Notes under the pieces: generated by a model
The model's input: the letters and a program-made list of their open reading frames with translations, nothing else
The model's database searches: none
Told to the model about the DNA's origin: nothing
In this document: one piece after another, positions 17,798 to 24,648 of the stretch
Layout of the letters: the number at the start of each line of letters is the position of its first letter
Numbering within the stretch: the first letter of the stretch is position 1
Assembly: GCA_036652335.1 (NCBI GenBank)
Contig: JAVVWB010000001.1
Coordinates: 186,001-250,000, forward strand
Source of the DNA: JAVVWB01 sp036652335
GTDB taxonomy: Bacteria > Synergistota > Synergistia > Synergistales > Synergistaceae
Direction: 5' to 3'
Length of the DNA stretch: 64,000 nt
Translations under genes and position numbers: made by a program

Positions 17798-17826
17798 TTG
17801 ACAATTAGCCGTGGCTAACTTAAAAT
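17798..17826 (+). promoter_or_regulatory. Peroxiredoxin promoter with a palindrome between -35 and -10
   Basis: TTGACA (17798-17803), a 17-nt spacer and TAAAAT (17821-17826) form a good promoter. The spacer contains the perfect inverted repeat TTAGCC-GT-GGCTAA (17805-17818). A repressor bound there would block RNA polymerase. The half-site resembles the TTAGG/CCTAA arms of DtxR-type operators, so the DtxR-like protein at 6709-7074 is one candidate, by inference only. Confidence 0.6.
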
Positions 17827-17900
17827 AATTACAGTTTAATTTTACTGTTTTTGGTTCACATATATATAAAAATTTTTTAATTTCAGAGGAGGATTTTATT

Positions 17901-18500
17901 ATGGCAAAAGTAGGTTCTTTGGCACCAGATTTTGCAGCTAGTGCTTTTATTGAGGGTCAGTTTAAACAGGTTAAGTTGTCGGATTATAAGGGAAAGTGGG
18001 TTTTACTTTTCTTCTATCCTGGCGATTTTACTTTTGTCTGAACAACGGAAGTAGCGGCAGTTGCTGCTATGTATGAAGAGTTTAAGGGACTTGGCATAGA
18101 GGTTCTTACTGTTAGTGTGGATAGCGTTTTTGTCCATAAGGTTTGGAATGATAATGAACTTTGCAAGATGATTGGTCGCTCAATTCCATTTAATATGTTG
18201 TCAGATCAGAATGGTGAGATTGGTAGGGCTTACGGTGTTTATAACGAAGAAGATGCAATAGAGACAAGAGGTAGCTTTATTATTGACCCAGATGGTGTGC
18301 TTCAAGCTTATGATGTCTTGACACCACCGGTAGGAAGAAATATTGATGAACTTTTCAGACTCTTCCAGGCATATCAGCTTGTACGCAATACAGGCGCAAA
18401 GGAAGTTGCCCCTGTTAATTGGAAGCCCGGCAAGAAGACTTTGAAACCAGGTCCCGATCTCGTGGCAAATGTATGGAAAGAGTGGTCTATCAAGGATTAG
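17901..18500 (+). CDS. Selenocysteine-containing peroxiredoxin (UGA at codon 47)
   Basis: ATG 17901 follows AGAGGAGG. The frame is open to TAG 18498 except for TGA at 18039-18041. The residues around it are PGDFTFV-U-TTE, which matches the universal peroxiredoxin active site PxxxTxxC, with the TGA exactly at the peroxidatic Cys. The full product is 199 residues, normal for a Prx1/AhpC-type enzyme. The usual resolving Cys (VCPANW in relatives) is missing: the corresponding stretch reads VAPVNWKPG. The enzyme thus probably works as a one-selenocysteine type that needs an external thiol. It reduces hydroperoxides in the cytosol. The similar PrxU of Eubacterium acidaminophilum is a known selenoprotein. 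A SECIS-like hairpin follows the UGA. A gene caller will start the product after the UGA and miss the active site. Confidence 0.9.
18039..18068 (+). promoter_or_regulatory. UGA-Sec codon and candidate SECIS hairpin in the peroxiredoxin gene
   Basis: TGA (18039-18041) is followed after 8 nt by a stem AGTAGC (18050-18055) / GCTGCT (18063-18068) with one G-U pair and a 7-nt loop GGCAGTT. Position and size fit a bacterial SECIS bound by SelB. Confidence 0.6.
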
Positions 18501-18528
18501 TAGTTTAAATATTATTTTGTGAAATTTC

Positions 18529-18563
18529 AAGACGGAGAATGTTGTTTTTCTCCGTCTTTTTTG
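18529..18563 (+). terminator. Terminator after the peroxiredoxin gene
   Basis: AAGACGGAGAA (18529-18539) pairs with TTCTCCGTCTT (18548-18558), followed by TTTTTG. Confidence 0.85.
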
Positions 18564-18726
18564 TTGTTTTTTTATTTTATTAATTTTGGTGTGATATTAG
18601 GTTAAGGGAGTGAAAGTTGTCTTTTTTTGTCTATTATCAGAGTGCCTATGTGTATTTTGAATAGGGTTTTCTGTTAATGAGATGTTGTTTGTGATGTGAG
18701 AGAGTCGTCTGTTAAGTTGTTATCTA

Positions 18727-19575
18727 TTATTTATCGTTTGTGTCATGTAAAGCAAAGTATTCGTTTGCTTTTGCGTAGGTTAGTTTGTGGCTTAGTATGT
18801 CGTCTACGTTGTTTTCTTTTAATTTTTTTGCTGTTTCTATTGTGTTGTTCTGTATGAGTCTAGCCATTCCAGAGCCTACACTTATTCTTTTTACTCCAAT
18901 TGTTTCCATTTCTTTTATGTAGTGGTATGTGGGGTTTAGGATTATGTTTAGTGGAGAGTTTATGTTTTGTGTGAGTTGCGTTACTGTTTCTTTGTCCATT
19001 GCTCCAGGTACAAATACACAGTCTGCACCTGCTTTTGCAAAGATGTTTCCTCTTTGTGTTGCCGTTTTGAGTTTTTCTTTTTCGTTTCCGATGTTTAGCC
19101 AGTATGTGCATGTCCTTGCATTTATTACAAAGTTTATGTCTAGTTCTTTTTTTAGTTCTTTGAGTGCATTTATTTTTTCTATCATATGTTCTGTTGTGTC
19201 TAGTGTGCCGTCTTTTTTGCCGTCTTCTATGTTGAAACCACAAGCTCCGGCTTTTATAAGTTTTTTGGCGTTTTCTTTTATCTCTTTGATGTCGTCACTG
19301 TATCCGCTTTCAAAGTCTATTGATAGTGGGATGTCTATTCTTTTTGCTATTTGTTTGGTTGTTAATATAAGGTCATCTATTTTTATGTATTCCCCATCAG
19401 GGTATCCGAGTGAGTATGCAACTCCGGCACTGGTGGTTGCTACTGCTTGAAAGCCTTCTTTTTCGAATATTACTGCACTTCCTGTGTCCCATGCGTTTGG
19501 CAGTATTATTATTCCTTTTTGTTTGTGCATGTCGTTAAATTTTTGTGCGAGTTGTTTTTGTCTGTTGGGTATCAT
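18727..19575 (-). CDS. Isocitrate lyase / phosphoenolpyruvate mutase family protein
   Basis: The ATG at 19575 (MIPNRQKQL) is chosen because AAGGGGG lies 8 nt upstream; the longer frame to 19605 precedes that site. The 282-residue protein is a TIM barrel of the ICL/PEP mutase superfamily. Visible motifs are LPNAWDTGSA near the N-terminus, TTSAGVAYSLGYPDGE, the metal-binding SIDFESGY and GFNIEDGKKDGTL, and INARTCTYW. The subgroup includes oxaloacetate decarboxylase-like and PEP-mutase-like enzymes. The KKCGH motif of isocitrate lyase is absent, so a glyoxylate-cycle role is unlikely. The substrate is unknown. It is a single-gene unit. Confidence 0.8.
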   Translation of the reverse strand: MIPNRQKQLAQKFNDMHKQKGIIILPNAWDTGSAVIFEKEGFQAVATTSAGVAYSLGYPDGEYIKIDDLILTTKQIAKRIDIPLSIDFESGYSDDIKEIKENAKKLIKAGACGFNIEDGKKDGTLDTTEHMIEKINALKELKKELDINFVINARTCTYWLNIGNEKEKLKTATQRGNIFAKAGADCVFVPGAMDKETVTQLTQNINSPLNIILNPTYHYIKEMETIGVKRISVGSGMARLIQNNTIETAKKLKENNVDDILSHKLTYAKANEYFALHDTNDK

Positions 19576-19685
19576 TTTTTTTGCCCCCTTGGCTGAATGT
19601 TTCATTGTATAAATATCTTTTGTATGAGTAAAAAGGTCAAAGGTATTTCTACCTGTTTATGGTCGTTTGTGTAGCAGGCAAGTGG

Positions 19686-19718
19686 GTAAAAAAAATAGAC
19701 CTAACTGAGTTAGGTCTA
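19686..19718 (-). terminator. Terminator after tRNA-Leu
   Basis: On the minus strand, AGACCTAA and TTAGGTCT form an 8-bp stem (19697-19717) followed by ATTTTTTTTA. Confidence 0.8.
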
Positions 19719-19733
19719 CTGAGGGTTTTTGAA

Positions 19734-19818
19734 TGGTGCCGGGGACGAGAATCGAACTCGTATGGGTTGCCCCACACGCCCCTCAAACGTGCGTGTCTAC
19801 CAATTCCACCACCCCGGC
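19734..19818 (-). tRNA. tRNA-Leu (GAG)
   Basis: The minus strand gives an 85-nt tRNA with acceptor stem GCCGGGG/CCCCGGC, encoded ACCA end, D-arm GTGGAATTGGTAGACAC, a long variable arm as in class II tRNAs, and TTCGATT in the T loop. The anticodon stem CACGT/GCGTG has the loop TTGAGGG, so the anticodon is GAG, which reads CUC and CUU leucine codons. It follows rplS on the same strand. Confidence 0.95.
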
Positions 19819-19902
19819 TTCAAAACTCGTAAATTATACGAAGTTTTTACTGTTTAGTCAAGCCCTGTTTTGAATTTTCGTCTTTTTAAATTTTTATTGT
19901 TA

Positions 19903-19942
19903 AAAATAAAAAAGAGAATTGCCTTTTGGGCAATTCTCTTTG
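19903..19942 (-). terminator. Terminator after rplS
   Basis: AAGAGAATTGCC (19912-19923) pairs with GGCAATTCTCTT (19929-19940). On the minus strand it is followed by TTTTATTTTT. Confidence 0.85.
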
Positions 19943-19947
19943 CGTTT

Positions 19948-20310
19948 TTAGTTAAATTCGCGGCGTTCTTTGATACGAGCTGCTTTTCCACTGAGTTTAC
20001 GAAGATAGTAGAGTTTTGCTCTACGTACTTTACCCATGCGAACGAGTTCGATTTTGTCGATTGTTGGGCAGTGTACCGGGAAGATTTTTTCGACGCCAAT
20101 ACCGTTTGATATTTTACGTACGATGAAGTTTTCACGAATGCCACCGTGCTGACGACCGATTACAACACCTTCAAATATCTGTATACGGGAGCGCTGTCCT
20201 TCTACAACTTTAAGGTGAACTTTTACTGTGTCTCCGGGACGGAATGCAGGAATTTCTGTTGTGTCTTTTTCAAATTTCTTTTCGATAAGAGCTATTCTGG
20301 GGTCACGCAT
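19948..20310 (-). CDS. rplS: 50S ribosomal protein L19
   Basis: The 120-residue protein matches L19 over its length: FRPGDTVKVHLKVVEGQRSRIQIFEGVVI, RENFIVRKISNGIGVEKIFPVH and VRRAKLYYLR. L19 sits at the interface of the two ribosomal subunits. GGAGGG precedes the ATG. It closes the ylxM/ffh/rpsP/khpA/rimM/trmD/rplS block, the usual bacterial order. Confidence 0.97.
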   Translation of the reverse strand: MRDPRIALIEKKFEKDTTEIPAFRPGDTVKVHLKVVEGQRSRIQIFEGVVIGRQHGGIRENFIVRKISNGIGVEKIFPVHCPTIDKIELVRMGKVRRAKLYYLRKLSGKAARIKERREFN

Positions 20311-20370
20311 ATGTTTCCCTCCTTACTTTTAGTCTGATTTAATTTTTTATCCTTGCGGATTATTTGTTTT

Positions 20371-21627
20371 TTATCTCCAGCCGAAGAATCTGTCGAGCGT
20401 GATGCTGACAGCACTTCTTACTGAGAGGTGGTTCCAACCGTCTGTTCCACCTATTATGGGTGTCATTACGGTGTCCGCCATGTCTATTATGTCATCATGT
20501 AGTCCCCATCCTGTTCCGAAGATGAATAGGGGGCTGTGGTCTTTTAGGAGTATTTCTCTTTTTAGAGACAGCCAGTGTTGTGCTGTATGATTTTTATTGG
20601 CGGTTGTAGCTATTTTGTATGGTTCTTTTTTTTCTTTTTCTCTTACCCAATCGAGAGCTTTTTCAACTGAGGCAAATAGTTTTAGTGTGGAGAAGGCTTC
20701 TTTTCTGTCGGGGTTGTATGTTGAGCCCCAGCCCTCTGTCCAATGTGTAACTATTTTCTTTACCATTTCTCTCTGTTGTGCAAGAGGTGTGACAAGTAGG
20801 TATTTTTTAATTCCGTATGTTCTGCAAGCCCTTGCTATGTCGTGTAAGTCCATTCCTGTTATGGCTGTAGAGGCTTTTTCGCCTTGTTTGCCTAGGACAG
20901 GGTAGTGTACTTCCATTACGTAGCCGTTTCCGCTTAACCACGGCATTATTCCTGCTCGTCCTACGATGTCGGGTCTTCTCTTCAGTGTTCTTTCAACGGA
21001 TTGACGTTTTCGCCATTTTTCTATGGCTTTTGTGTCTCCGTTTAGTAGGATTTCAGGCACTTTTTCGTTTTGCCAGTCGGCAGGACGTGTGTAGTGCGGT
21101 GTGTCCAACATTCCACTGTAGAAGGAGTCTTCTTTTACTGCTTTTTCTTTTCCTACAATTCCGGGAATGAGTCTCGCCACCGAGTCTACTATTGCCATTG
21201 CAGGCATTTCCCCTCCTGTGAGGACGAAGTCTCCTAGAGACACTTCAAGGTTTACGTATTTCTGTGTTATTCTCTCGTCTATTCCTTCGTAGTGTCCGCA
21301 TAGTATGACGAGATGTTCTTTTCTCGATAGGTCTTCGACCAGTTCTTGATGTAATGTTACTCCTTGCGGTGAGGGGTATATTATGTAGGGCTTTGTTTGA
21401 TTTTCAGACATTTTGTCGAGTGCTTTTCCTAGAGGCTCTGGCATTAGTACCATTCCGCCACTTCCATAGCAGTAGTCGTCTATTTGTCTGTAGTCACCCT
21501 GTGCATAGTCCCTTAGGTCTATGACTTCTACATCAAGTTTCCCTGATGAAATTCCTTTACCCAGTACACTTGCATTGAGGTAGTTTTTCATCAAGTCGGG
21601 AAATGCGGTGATTATACTTATTTTCAT
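20371..21627 (-). CDS. trmD: tRNA (guanine-N1)-methyltransferase TrmD fused to a second RNA-methyltransferase domain
   Basis: The 418-residue protein is nearly twice the normal TrmD length. Residues 1 to about 235 are TrmD, which makes m1G37 in tRNAs: ISIITAFPDLM, the knot region with HYEGIDER and SLGDFVLTGGEMPAM, and GLLDTPHYTRP-like SGMLDTPHYTRPADW. Residues about 245-418 form a second SPOUT-like domain (EVHYPVLGKQGE, then LFIFGTGWGLHDDI and NHLSVRSAVSITLDR) of the RNA_Me_trans (DUF2168) family. That domain is found fused to or beside TrmD in Synergistota and some other phyla, and its target is unknown. It starts 3 nt after the rimM stop. Confidence 0.93.
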   Translation of the reverse strand: MKISIITAFPDLMKNYLNASVLGKGISSGKLDVEVIDLRDYAQGDYRQIDDYCYGSGGMVLMPEPLGKALDKMSENQTKPYIIYPSPQGVTLHQELVEDLSRKEHLVILCGHYEGIDERITQKYVNLEVSLGDFVLTGGEMPAMAIVDSVARLIPGIVGKEKAVKEDSFYSGMLDTPHYTRPADWQNEKVPEILLNGDTKAIEKWRKRQSVERTLKRRPDIVGRAGIMPWLSGNGYVMEVHYPVLGKQGEKASTAITGMDLHDIARACRTYGIKKYLLVTPLAQQREMVKKIVTHWTEGWGSTYNPDRKEAFSTLKLFASVEKALDWVREKEKKEPYKIATTANKNHTAQHWLSLKREILLKDHSPLFIFGTGWGLHDDIIDMADTVMTPIIGGTDGWNHLSVRSAVSITLDRFFGWR

Positions 21628-21630
21628 TTG

Positions 21631-22167
21631 TTAGTCCCACAGTCCCTCTGGTACGGTTACCGTTATTGTTCCGGCTTTTATGTCAACTTCATTTATGACT
21701 TCTTTTGTCGCAGGTAATGGCTTGATTTGTCCTTCACTGGTTTTGACCAAGTATACGTCGTTGCTTCCTGTAAACATGATTTCGTTTAGGGTCCCAAGTT
21801 CATTTTTGCTTTCGTTTTCTACGATTGTCAGTCCAATCATGTCGTCTATCCAGTATTCATCCTCAGGGAGTTCTACCCTTTCGTCTTGAGCTACTGTGAC
21901 GAGTGATTGTTTCAGTTGTTCGGCGGTTTCTTTGTCGTTTATGCCTTCGAGTTGGACTCGGAATGTTCCTTTTCCTTCGTAAGGCGTGATGGTGCGTACA
22001 TTGTATGTACACGTGGGTTTGCCGGGCCGTTCAAAGTAGAGTTCTGTCATGTCAAGAAATCTTTCGGGGTAGTCGGTAAGTGGTAGTAGGAGGATTGTTC
22101 CTTTTACACCGTGTGTACCAACTATTTTCCCGATTGTTGTTCTGGCACCGGTTTGTTCCTTAGTCAT
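21631..22167 (-). CDS. rimM: Ribosome maturation factor RimM
   Basis: RimM helps 30S assembly by binding S19 near the 3' domain of 16S rRNA. The sequence has the family start TIGKIVGTHGVKG, an EGKGTFRVQLEGINDKETAE segment, and the PRC-barrel half with EYWIDDMIGLTI and NDVYLVKT...LPATKEVI. The start is uncertain. ATG 22167 overlaps the khpA stop by a few bases and gives a normal 178-residue protein. In-frame ATGs at 22179, 22185 and 22197 lie inside khpA. Confidence 0.92.
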   Translation of the reverse strand: MTKEQTGARTTIGKIVGTHGVKGTILLLPLTDYPERFLDMTELYFERPGKPTCTYNVRTITPYEGKGTFRVQLEGINDKETAEQLKQSLVTVAQDERVELPEDEYWIDDMIGLTIVENESKNELGTLNEIMFTGSNDVYLVKTSEGQIKPLPATKEVINEVDIKAGTITVTVPEGLWD

Positions 22168-22408
22168 CTTCTTCGACATCAACATCGACCTTTTCACCGG
22201 ATTTTATCGATGCAGCTTTCGTTACGTGGCGAATAGCATTGATTGTGAAGCCTTTTTTCCCTATGACTCGTCCTATGTCTTCTTTGTCAACTTTGATGCT
22301 GACTAGGATGCTTCCGGATTCCGTCTGGGTCTCTGTTATTTGCACGTCTTCAGGCTTTGTTACTAGTCTTTTGACGATTAGGTCTACAAGACTTGAGTAG
22401 TTAGGCAT
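22160..22408 (-). CDS. khpA: KH-domain RNA-binding protein
   Basis: The protein is 82 residues and consists of one type-II KH domain. The GxxG loop is GKKG in IGRVIGKKGFTINAIRHV, preceded by an ITETQTESGSILVSIKV strand. It sits between rpsP and rimM as in most bacteria. KhpA forms a complex with KhpB/Jag and binds many transcripts. Confidence 0.92.
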   Translation of the reverse strand: MPNYSSLVDLIVKRLVTKPEDVQITETQTESGSILVSIKVDKEDIGRVIGKKGFTINAIRHVTKAASIKSGEKVDVDVEEDD

Positions 22409-22418
22409 TATGCTTTAC

Positions 22419-22679
22419 CTATTCTGCTACCGGAGCATCAATGACGCCGGCTTTTTTGAGCAACACTTTAGCTGTGTCAGAAGGGGAAGCCCCGTTCTGT
22501 AGCCAAAATGCTGCGCGTTCTGCATCAATTTTGATTGTTGCAGGATCTGTCAATGGGTTGTATGTTCCAAGGATTTCAATGAAGCGACCATCTCTTGGTG
22601 AGTGTGAGTCGGCTACTACTACACGATAGAAAGGAGCCTTCTTTTTCCCGTGACGGGATAAACGAATACGTACTGACAT
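22419..22679 (-). CDS. rpsP: 30S ribosomal protein S16
   Basis: ATG 22679 (MSVRIRLSRHGKKKAPFYR) is chosen: AGGAGG lies 10 nt upstream, and an earlier GTG overlaps that site. The protein is 86 residues with the S16 hallmarks VVADSHSPRDGRFIE and LGTYNPLTDP. The gene lies 10 nt upstream of khpA. Confidence 0.97.
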   Translation of the reverse strand: MSVRIRLSRHGKKKAPFYRVVVADSHSPRDGRFIEILGTYNPLTDPATIKIDAERAAFWLQNGASPSDTAKVLLKKAGVIDAPVAE

Positions 22680-22768
22680 TTGCGCAAACACCTCCTGTAA
22701 TTTATCTGTTTGGGATTATCCCTTTATTTTTGAATTCGGTTGTTCCGAGTTCAATCTGTTTTGTTGGT

Positions 22769-24118
22769 TTAGAAGAATTTGCCCTTTCCTCCAAAGCCCG
22801 GTGGCATTCTGAATTTGCCTTTGCCATTTGCCATTTTGCCAAATGTTTTCATCATTGTTTTCATTTGTTCATATTGCGCTAGTACTTGGTTTACCATTTG
22901 TACTGTCGTTCCGGAACCGAGTGCAATTCTTTTGCGTCTTGAACCCTTTATTATTGCAGGGTCTTTGCGTTCTTTTATTGTCATGGAGAGGATTATTGCT
23001 TCTATTTTTTTTATTCTGCTAGGGTCGATTTGTGCTCCCTGTAGCGCTTTTCCTGCTCCCGGTATCATTTCGAGTACTTTTTCAAGTGGCCCGAGACGTT
23101 GTACTTGCTGTAGTTGCATTAGCATGTCTTCCATTGTGAAGCGACTTTTTTTGAGGCTTTCCGTCATTTTTTGCATTTCTGCTTCTGTTGTGGCGGATTG
23201 TACTTTTTCAAGTAGCCCTTCCATGTCTCCCATGCCGATGATTCTCTGTGCTATTCTGCGTGCGTCAAAGGTTTCTAGGTCTGTTGTCTTTTCTCCGTAA
23301 CCTGTGAGCTTTATGGGGACACCTGTCGTTGCTCTTATTGCAAGTGATGGACCACCTCGTGAGTCACCATCAAGTTTTGTTAGGATTGCTCCTGTTACGC
23401 CGAGTCTTGCGTGGAATGTTTCTGCGACGTTTACGGCTTCTTGCCCTGTCATTGAGTCAACAACGAGGAGTATTTCCGTTGGAGTCATTGTCGTTTTCAT
23501 TTTCTCGAGCTCTTGCATGAGTTCGTCGTCCATTTGGAGACGTCCTGCAGTGTCGAGTATTATCATGTCGCAGAGATGTTCTTCTGCATATTTTATTGAT
23601 TGTTTTGCTACTTTTACTGGGTCTGTTTGTCCTGCTTCGGGGCCAAAGAATTGTATGTTTGCTTCTTTTGCAAGGACTTTGAGCTGTTCTACAGCTGCCG
23701 GTCTGCGGAGGTCACATGCTACTACGAGTGGCTTGTGAGCTTTTGACATTTTTCTTGCAATTTTGACTGTCGTTGTTGTTTTACCTGATCCTTGTAGACC
23801 TACCATCATGTATATCGTTGGTGGCTTTGAGGATATTATGAGTGGTGCAGGCTGTTCGCCTATTGTTTTTATGAGTTCCTCATATACTATGGAGTAGATG
23901 AGTTCTGATGGCTTTATTGCTTTTATTACTGTTTGTCCTGTAGTTTTTTCTTTTACTGATGTTATGAAATTTTTTACAACTTTGAAGTTTACGTCCGCTT
24001 CAAGAAGTGCTTTTCTTATTTCACGTAATGCAAGGTCTATGTCTTGCTCTGTGAGTGTCGTTTTTCCTTTTATGGAATCAAAGATGTTTTCAAATTTATT
24101 TTTTAAAGAATCAAACAT
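22769..24118 (-). CDS. ffh: Signal recognition particle protein Ffh
   Basis: The 449-residue GTPase has the N domain (1-85), a G domain with P-loop GLQGSGKTTTT near 108, the RRPAAVEQL motif, DTAGR, and TKLDGDSRGG. The methionine-rich M domain (about 300-449) ends in a GKGKFRMPPGFGGKGKFF-type tail. Ffh with 4.5S RNA delivers nascent membrane proteins to FtsY. It follows ylxM by 12 nt, the usual pairing. AAGGAG precedes the ATG. Confidence 0.97.
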   Translation of the reverse strand: MFDSLKNKFENIFDSIKGKTTLTEQDIDLALREIRKALLEADVNFKVVKNFITSVKEKTTGQTVIKAIKPSELIYSIVYEELIKTIGEQPAPLIISSKPPTIYMMVGLQGSGKTTTTVKIARKMSKAHKPLVVACDLRRPAAVEQLKVLAKEANIQFFGPEAGQTDPVKVAKQSIKYAEEHLCDMIILDTAGRLQMDDELMQELEKMKTTMTPTEILLVVDSMTGQEAVNVAETFHARLGVTGAILTKLDGDSRGGPSLAIRATTGVPIKLTGYGEKTTDLETFDARRIAQRIIGMGDMEGLLEKVQSATTEAEMQKMTESLKKSRFTMEDMLMQLQQVQRLGPLEKVLEMIPGAGKALQGAQIDPSRIKKIEAIILSMTIKERKDPAIIKGSRRKRIALGSGTTVQMVNQVLAQYEQMKTMMKTFGKMANGKGKFRMPPGFGGKGKFF

Positions 24119-24130
24119 TTTTGTGTCTCC

Positions 24131-24466
24131 TTAATCTTTTAGCAATTTCTTTAGTTTTTTGTATATTTCTTTGGGGATTGTTGTTATGTTTTCGTCTATT
24201 AGTGTTTCTATTTTTTGTAGCTTTTGCTCTTTTTCAAGAATTTTTAGTGAGCGTTCTGTTTCTTCCATGTGTTCTCTTGCTCTTGTTACTAGATCGTGAA
24301 CTCCCTGACGAGATACTCCTAAGGTTTCTGCTGCTTCCGATAGCGATAGGTCTTGTAGTAGTATCATTTCACAAGCTGTTTTTTGCTTTTCTGTGAGCTG
24401 TGAACCGTAGGTGTCGAGTAGAAGTCCGTCTCTGATTCGTTGTTGTAGTGTGTTTAGTTCAGACAT
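24131..24466 (-). CDS. ylxM: YlxM-family helix-turn-helix protein
   Basis: ATG 24466 (MSELNTLQQRI) is preferred, with GGGGG upstream; the longer frame to 24631 runs through the promoter and the gyrB terminator. The 111-residue protein has a sigma-70 region-4-like helix-turn-helix (LSEAAETLGVSRQGVHDLVTRA), typical of YlxM/p13. YlxM interacts with the SRP pathway. The first gene of the ffh block, it is driven by a consensus promoter. Confidence 0.9.
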   Translation of the reverse strand: MSELNTLQQRIRDGLLLDTYGSQLTEKQKTACEMILLQDLSLSEAAETLGVSRQGVHDLVTRAREHMEETERSLKILEKEQKLQKIETLIDENITTIPKEIYKKLKKLLKD

Positions 24467-24496
24467 TCTTCTGCCCCCTATTTTTAAGACTCGATG

Positions 24497-24525
24497 ATTA
24501 TAGTGACTTTTTGCTATGGTGTCAA
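24497..24525 (-). promoter_or_regulatory. Consensus promoter of the ylxM-ffh block
   Basis: On the minus strand TTGACA (24525-24520), a 17-nt spacer and TATAAT (24502-24497) match both consensus hexamers exactly. Confidence 0.85.
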
Positions 24526-24599
24526 GTGTTTTTTCTTTACATCTATTTTGTTTGTAGTTTTGTGCTTTTATCTTGGTGTTACTGCTTTTTTTGATATAA

Positions 24600-24634
24600 A
24601 AAAATGGAGAGAATTTGAAAATTCTCTCCATTTT
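24600..24634 (-). terminator. Terminator after gyrB
   Basis: AAATGGAGAGAATTT (24602-24616) pairs with AAATTCTCTCCATTT (24619-24633); the minus-strand 3' side continues with T residues. It separates gyrB from ylxM. Confidence 0.85.
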
Positions 24635-24648
24635 TGTTTTTATATTTT

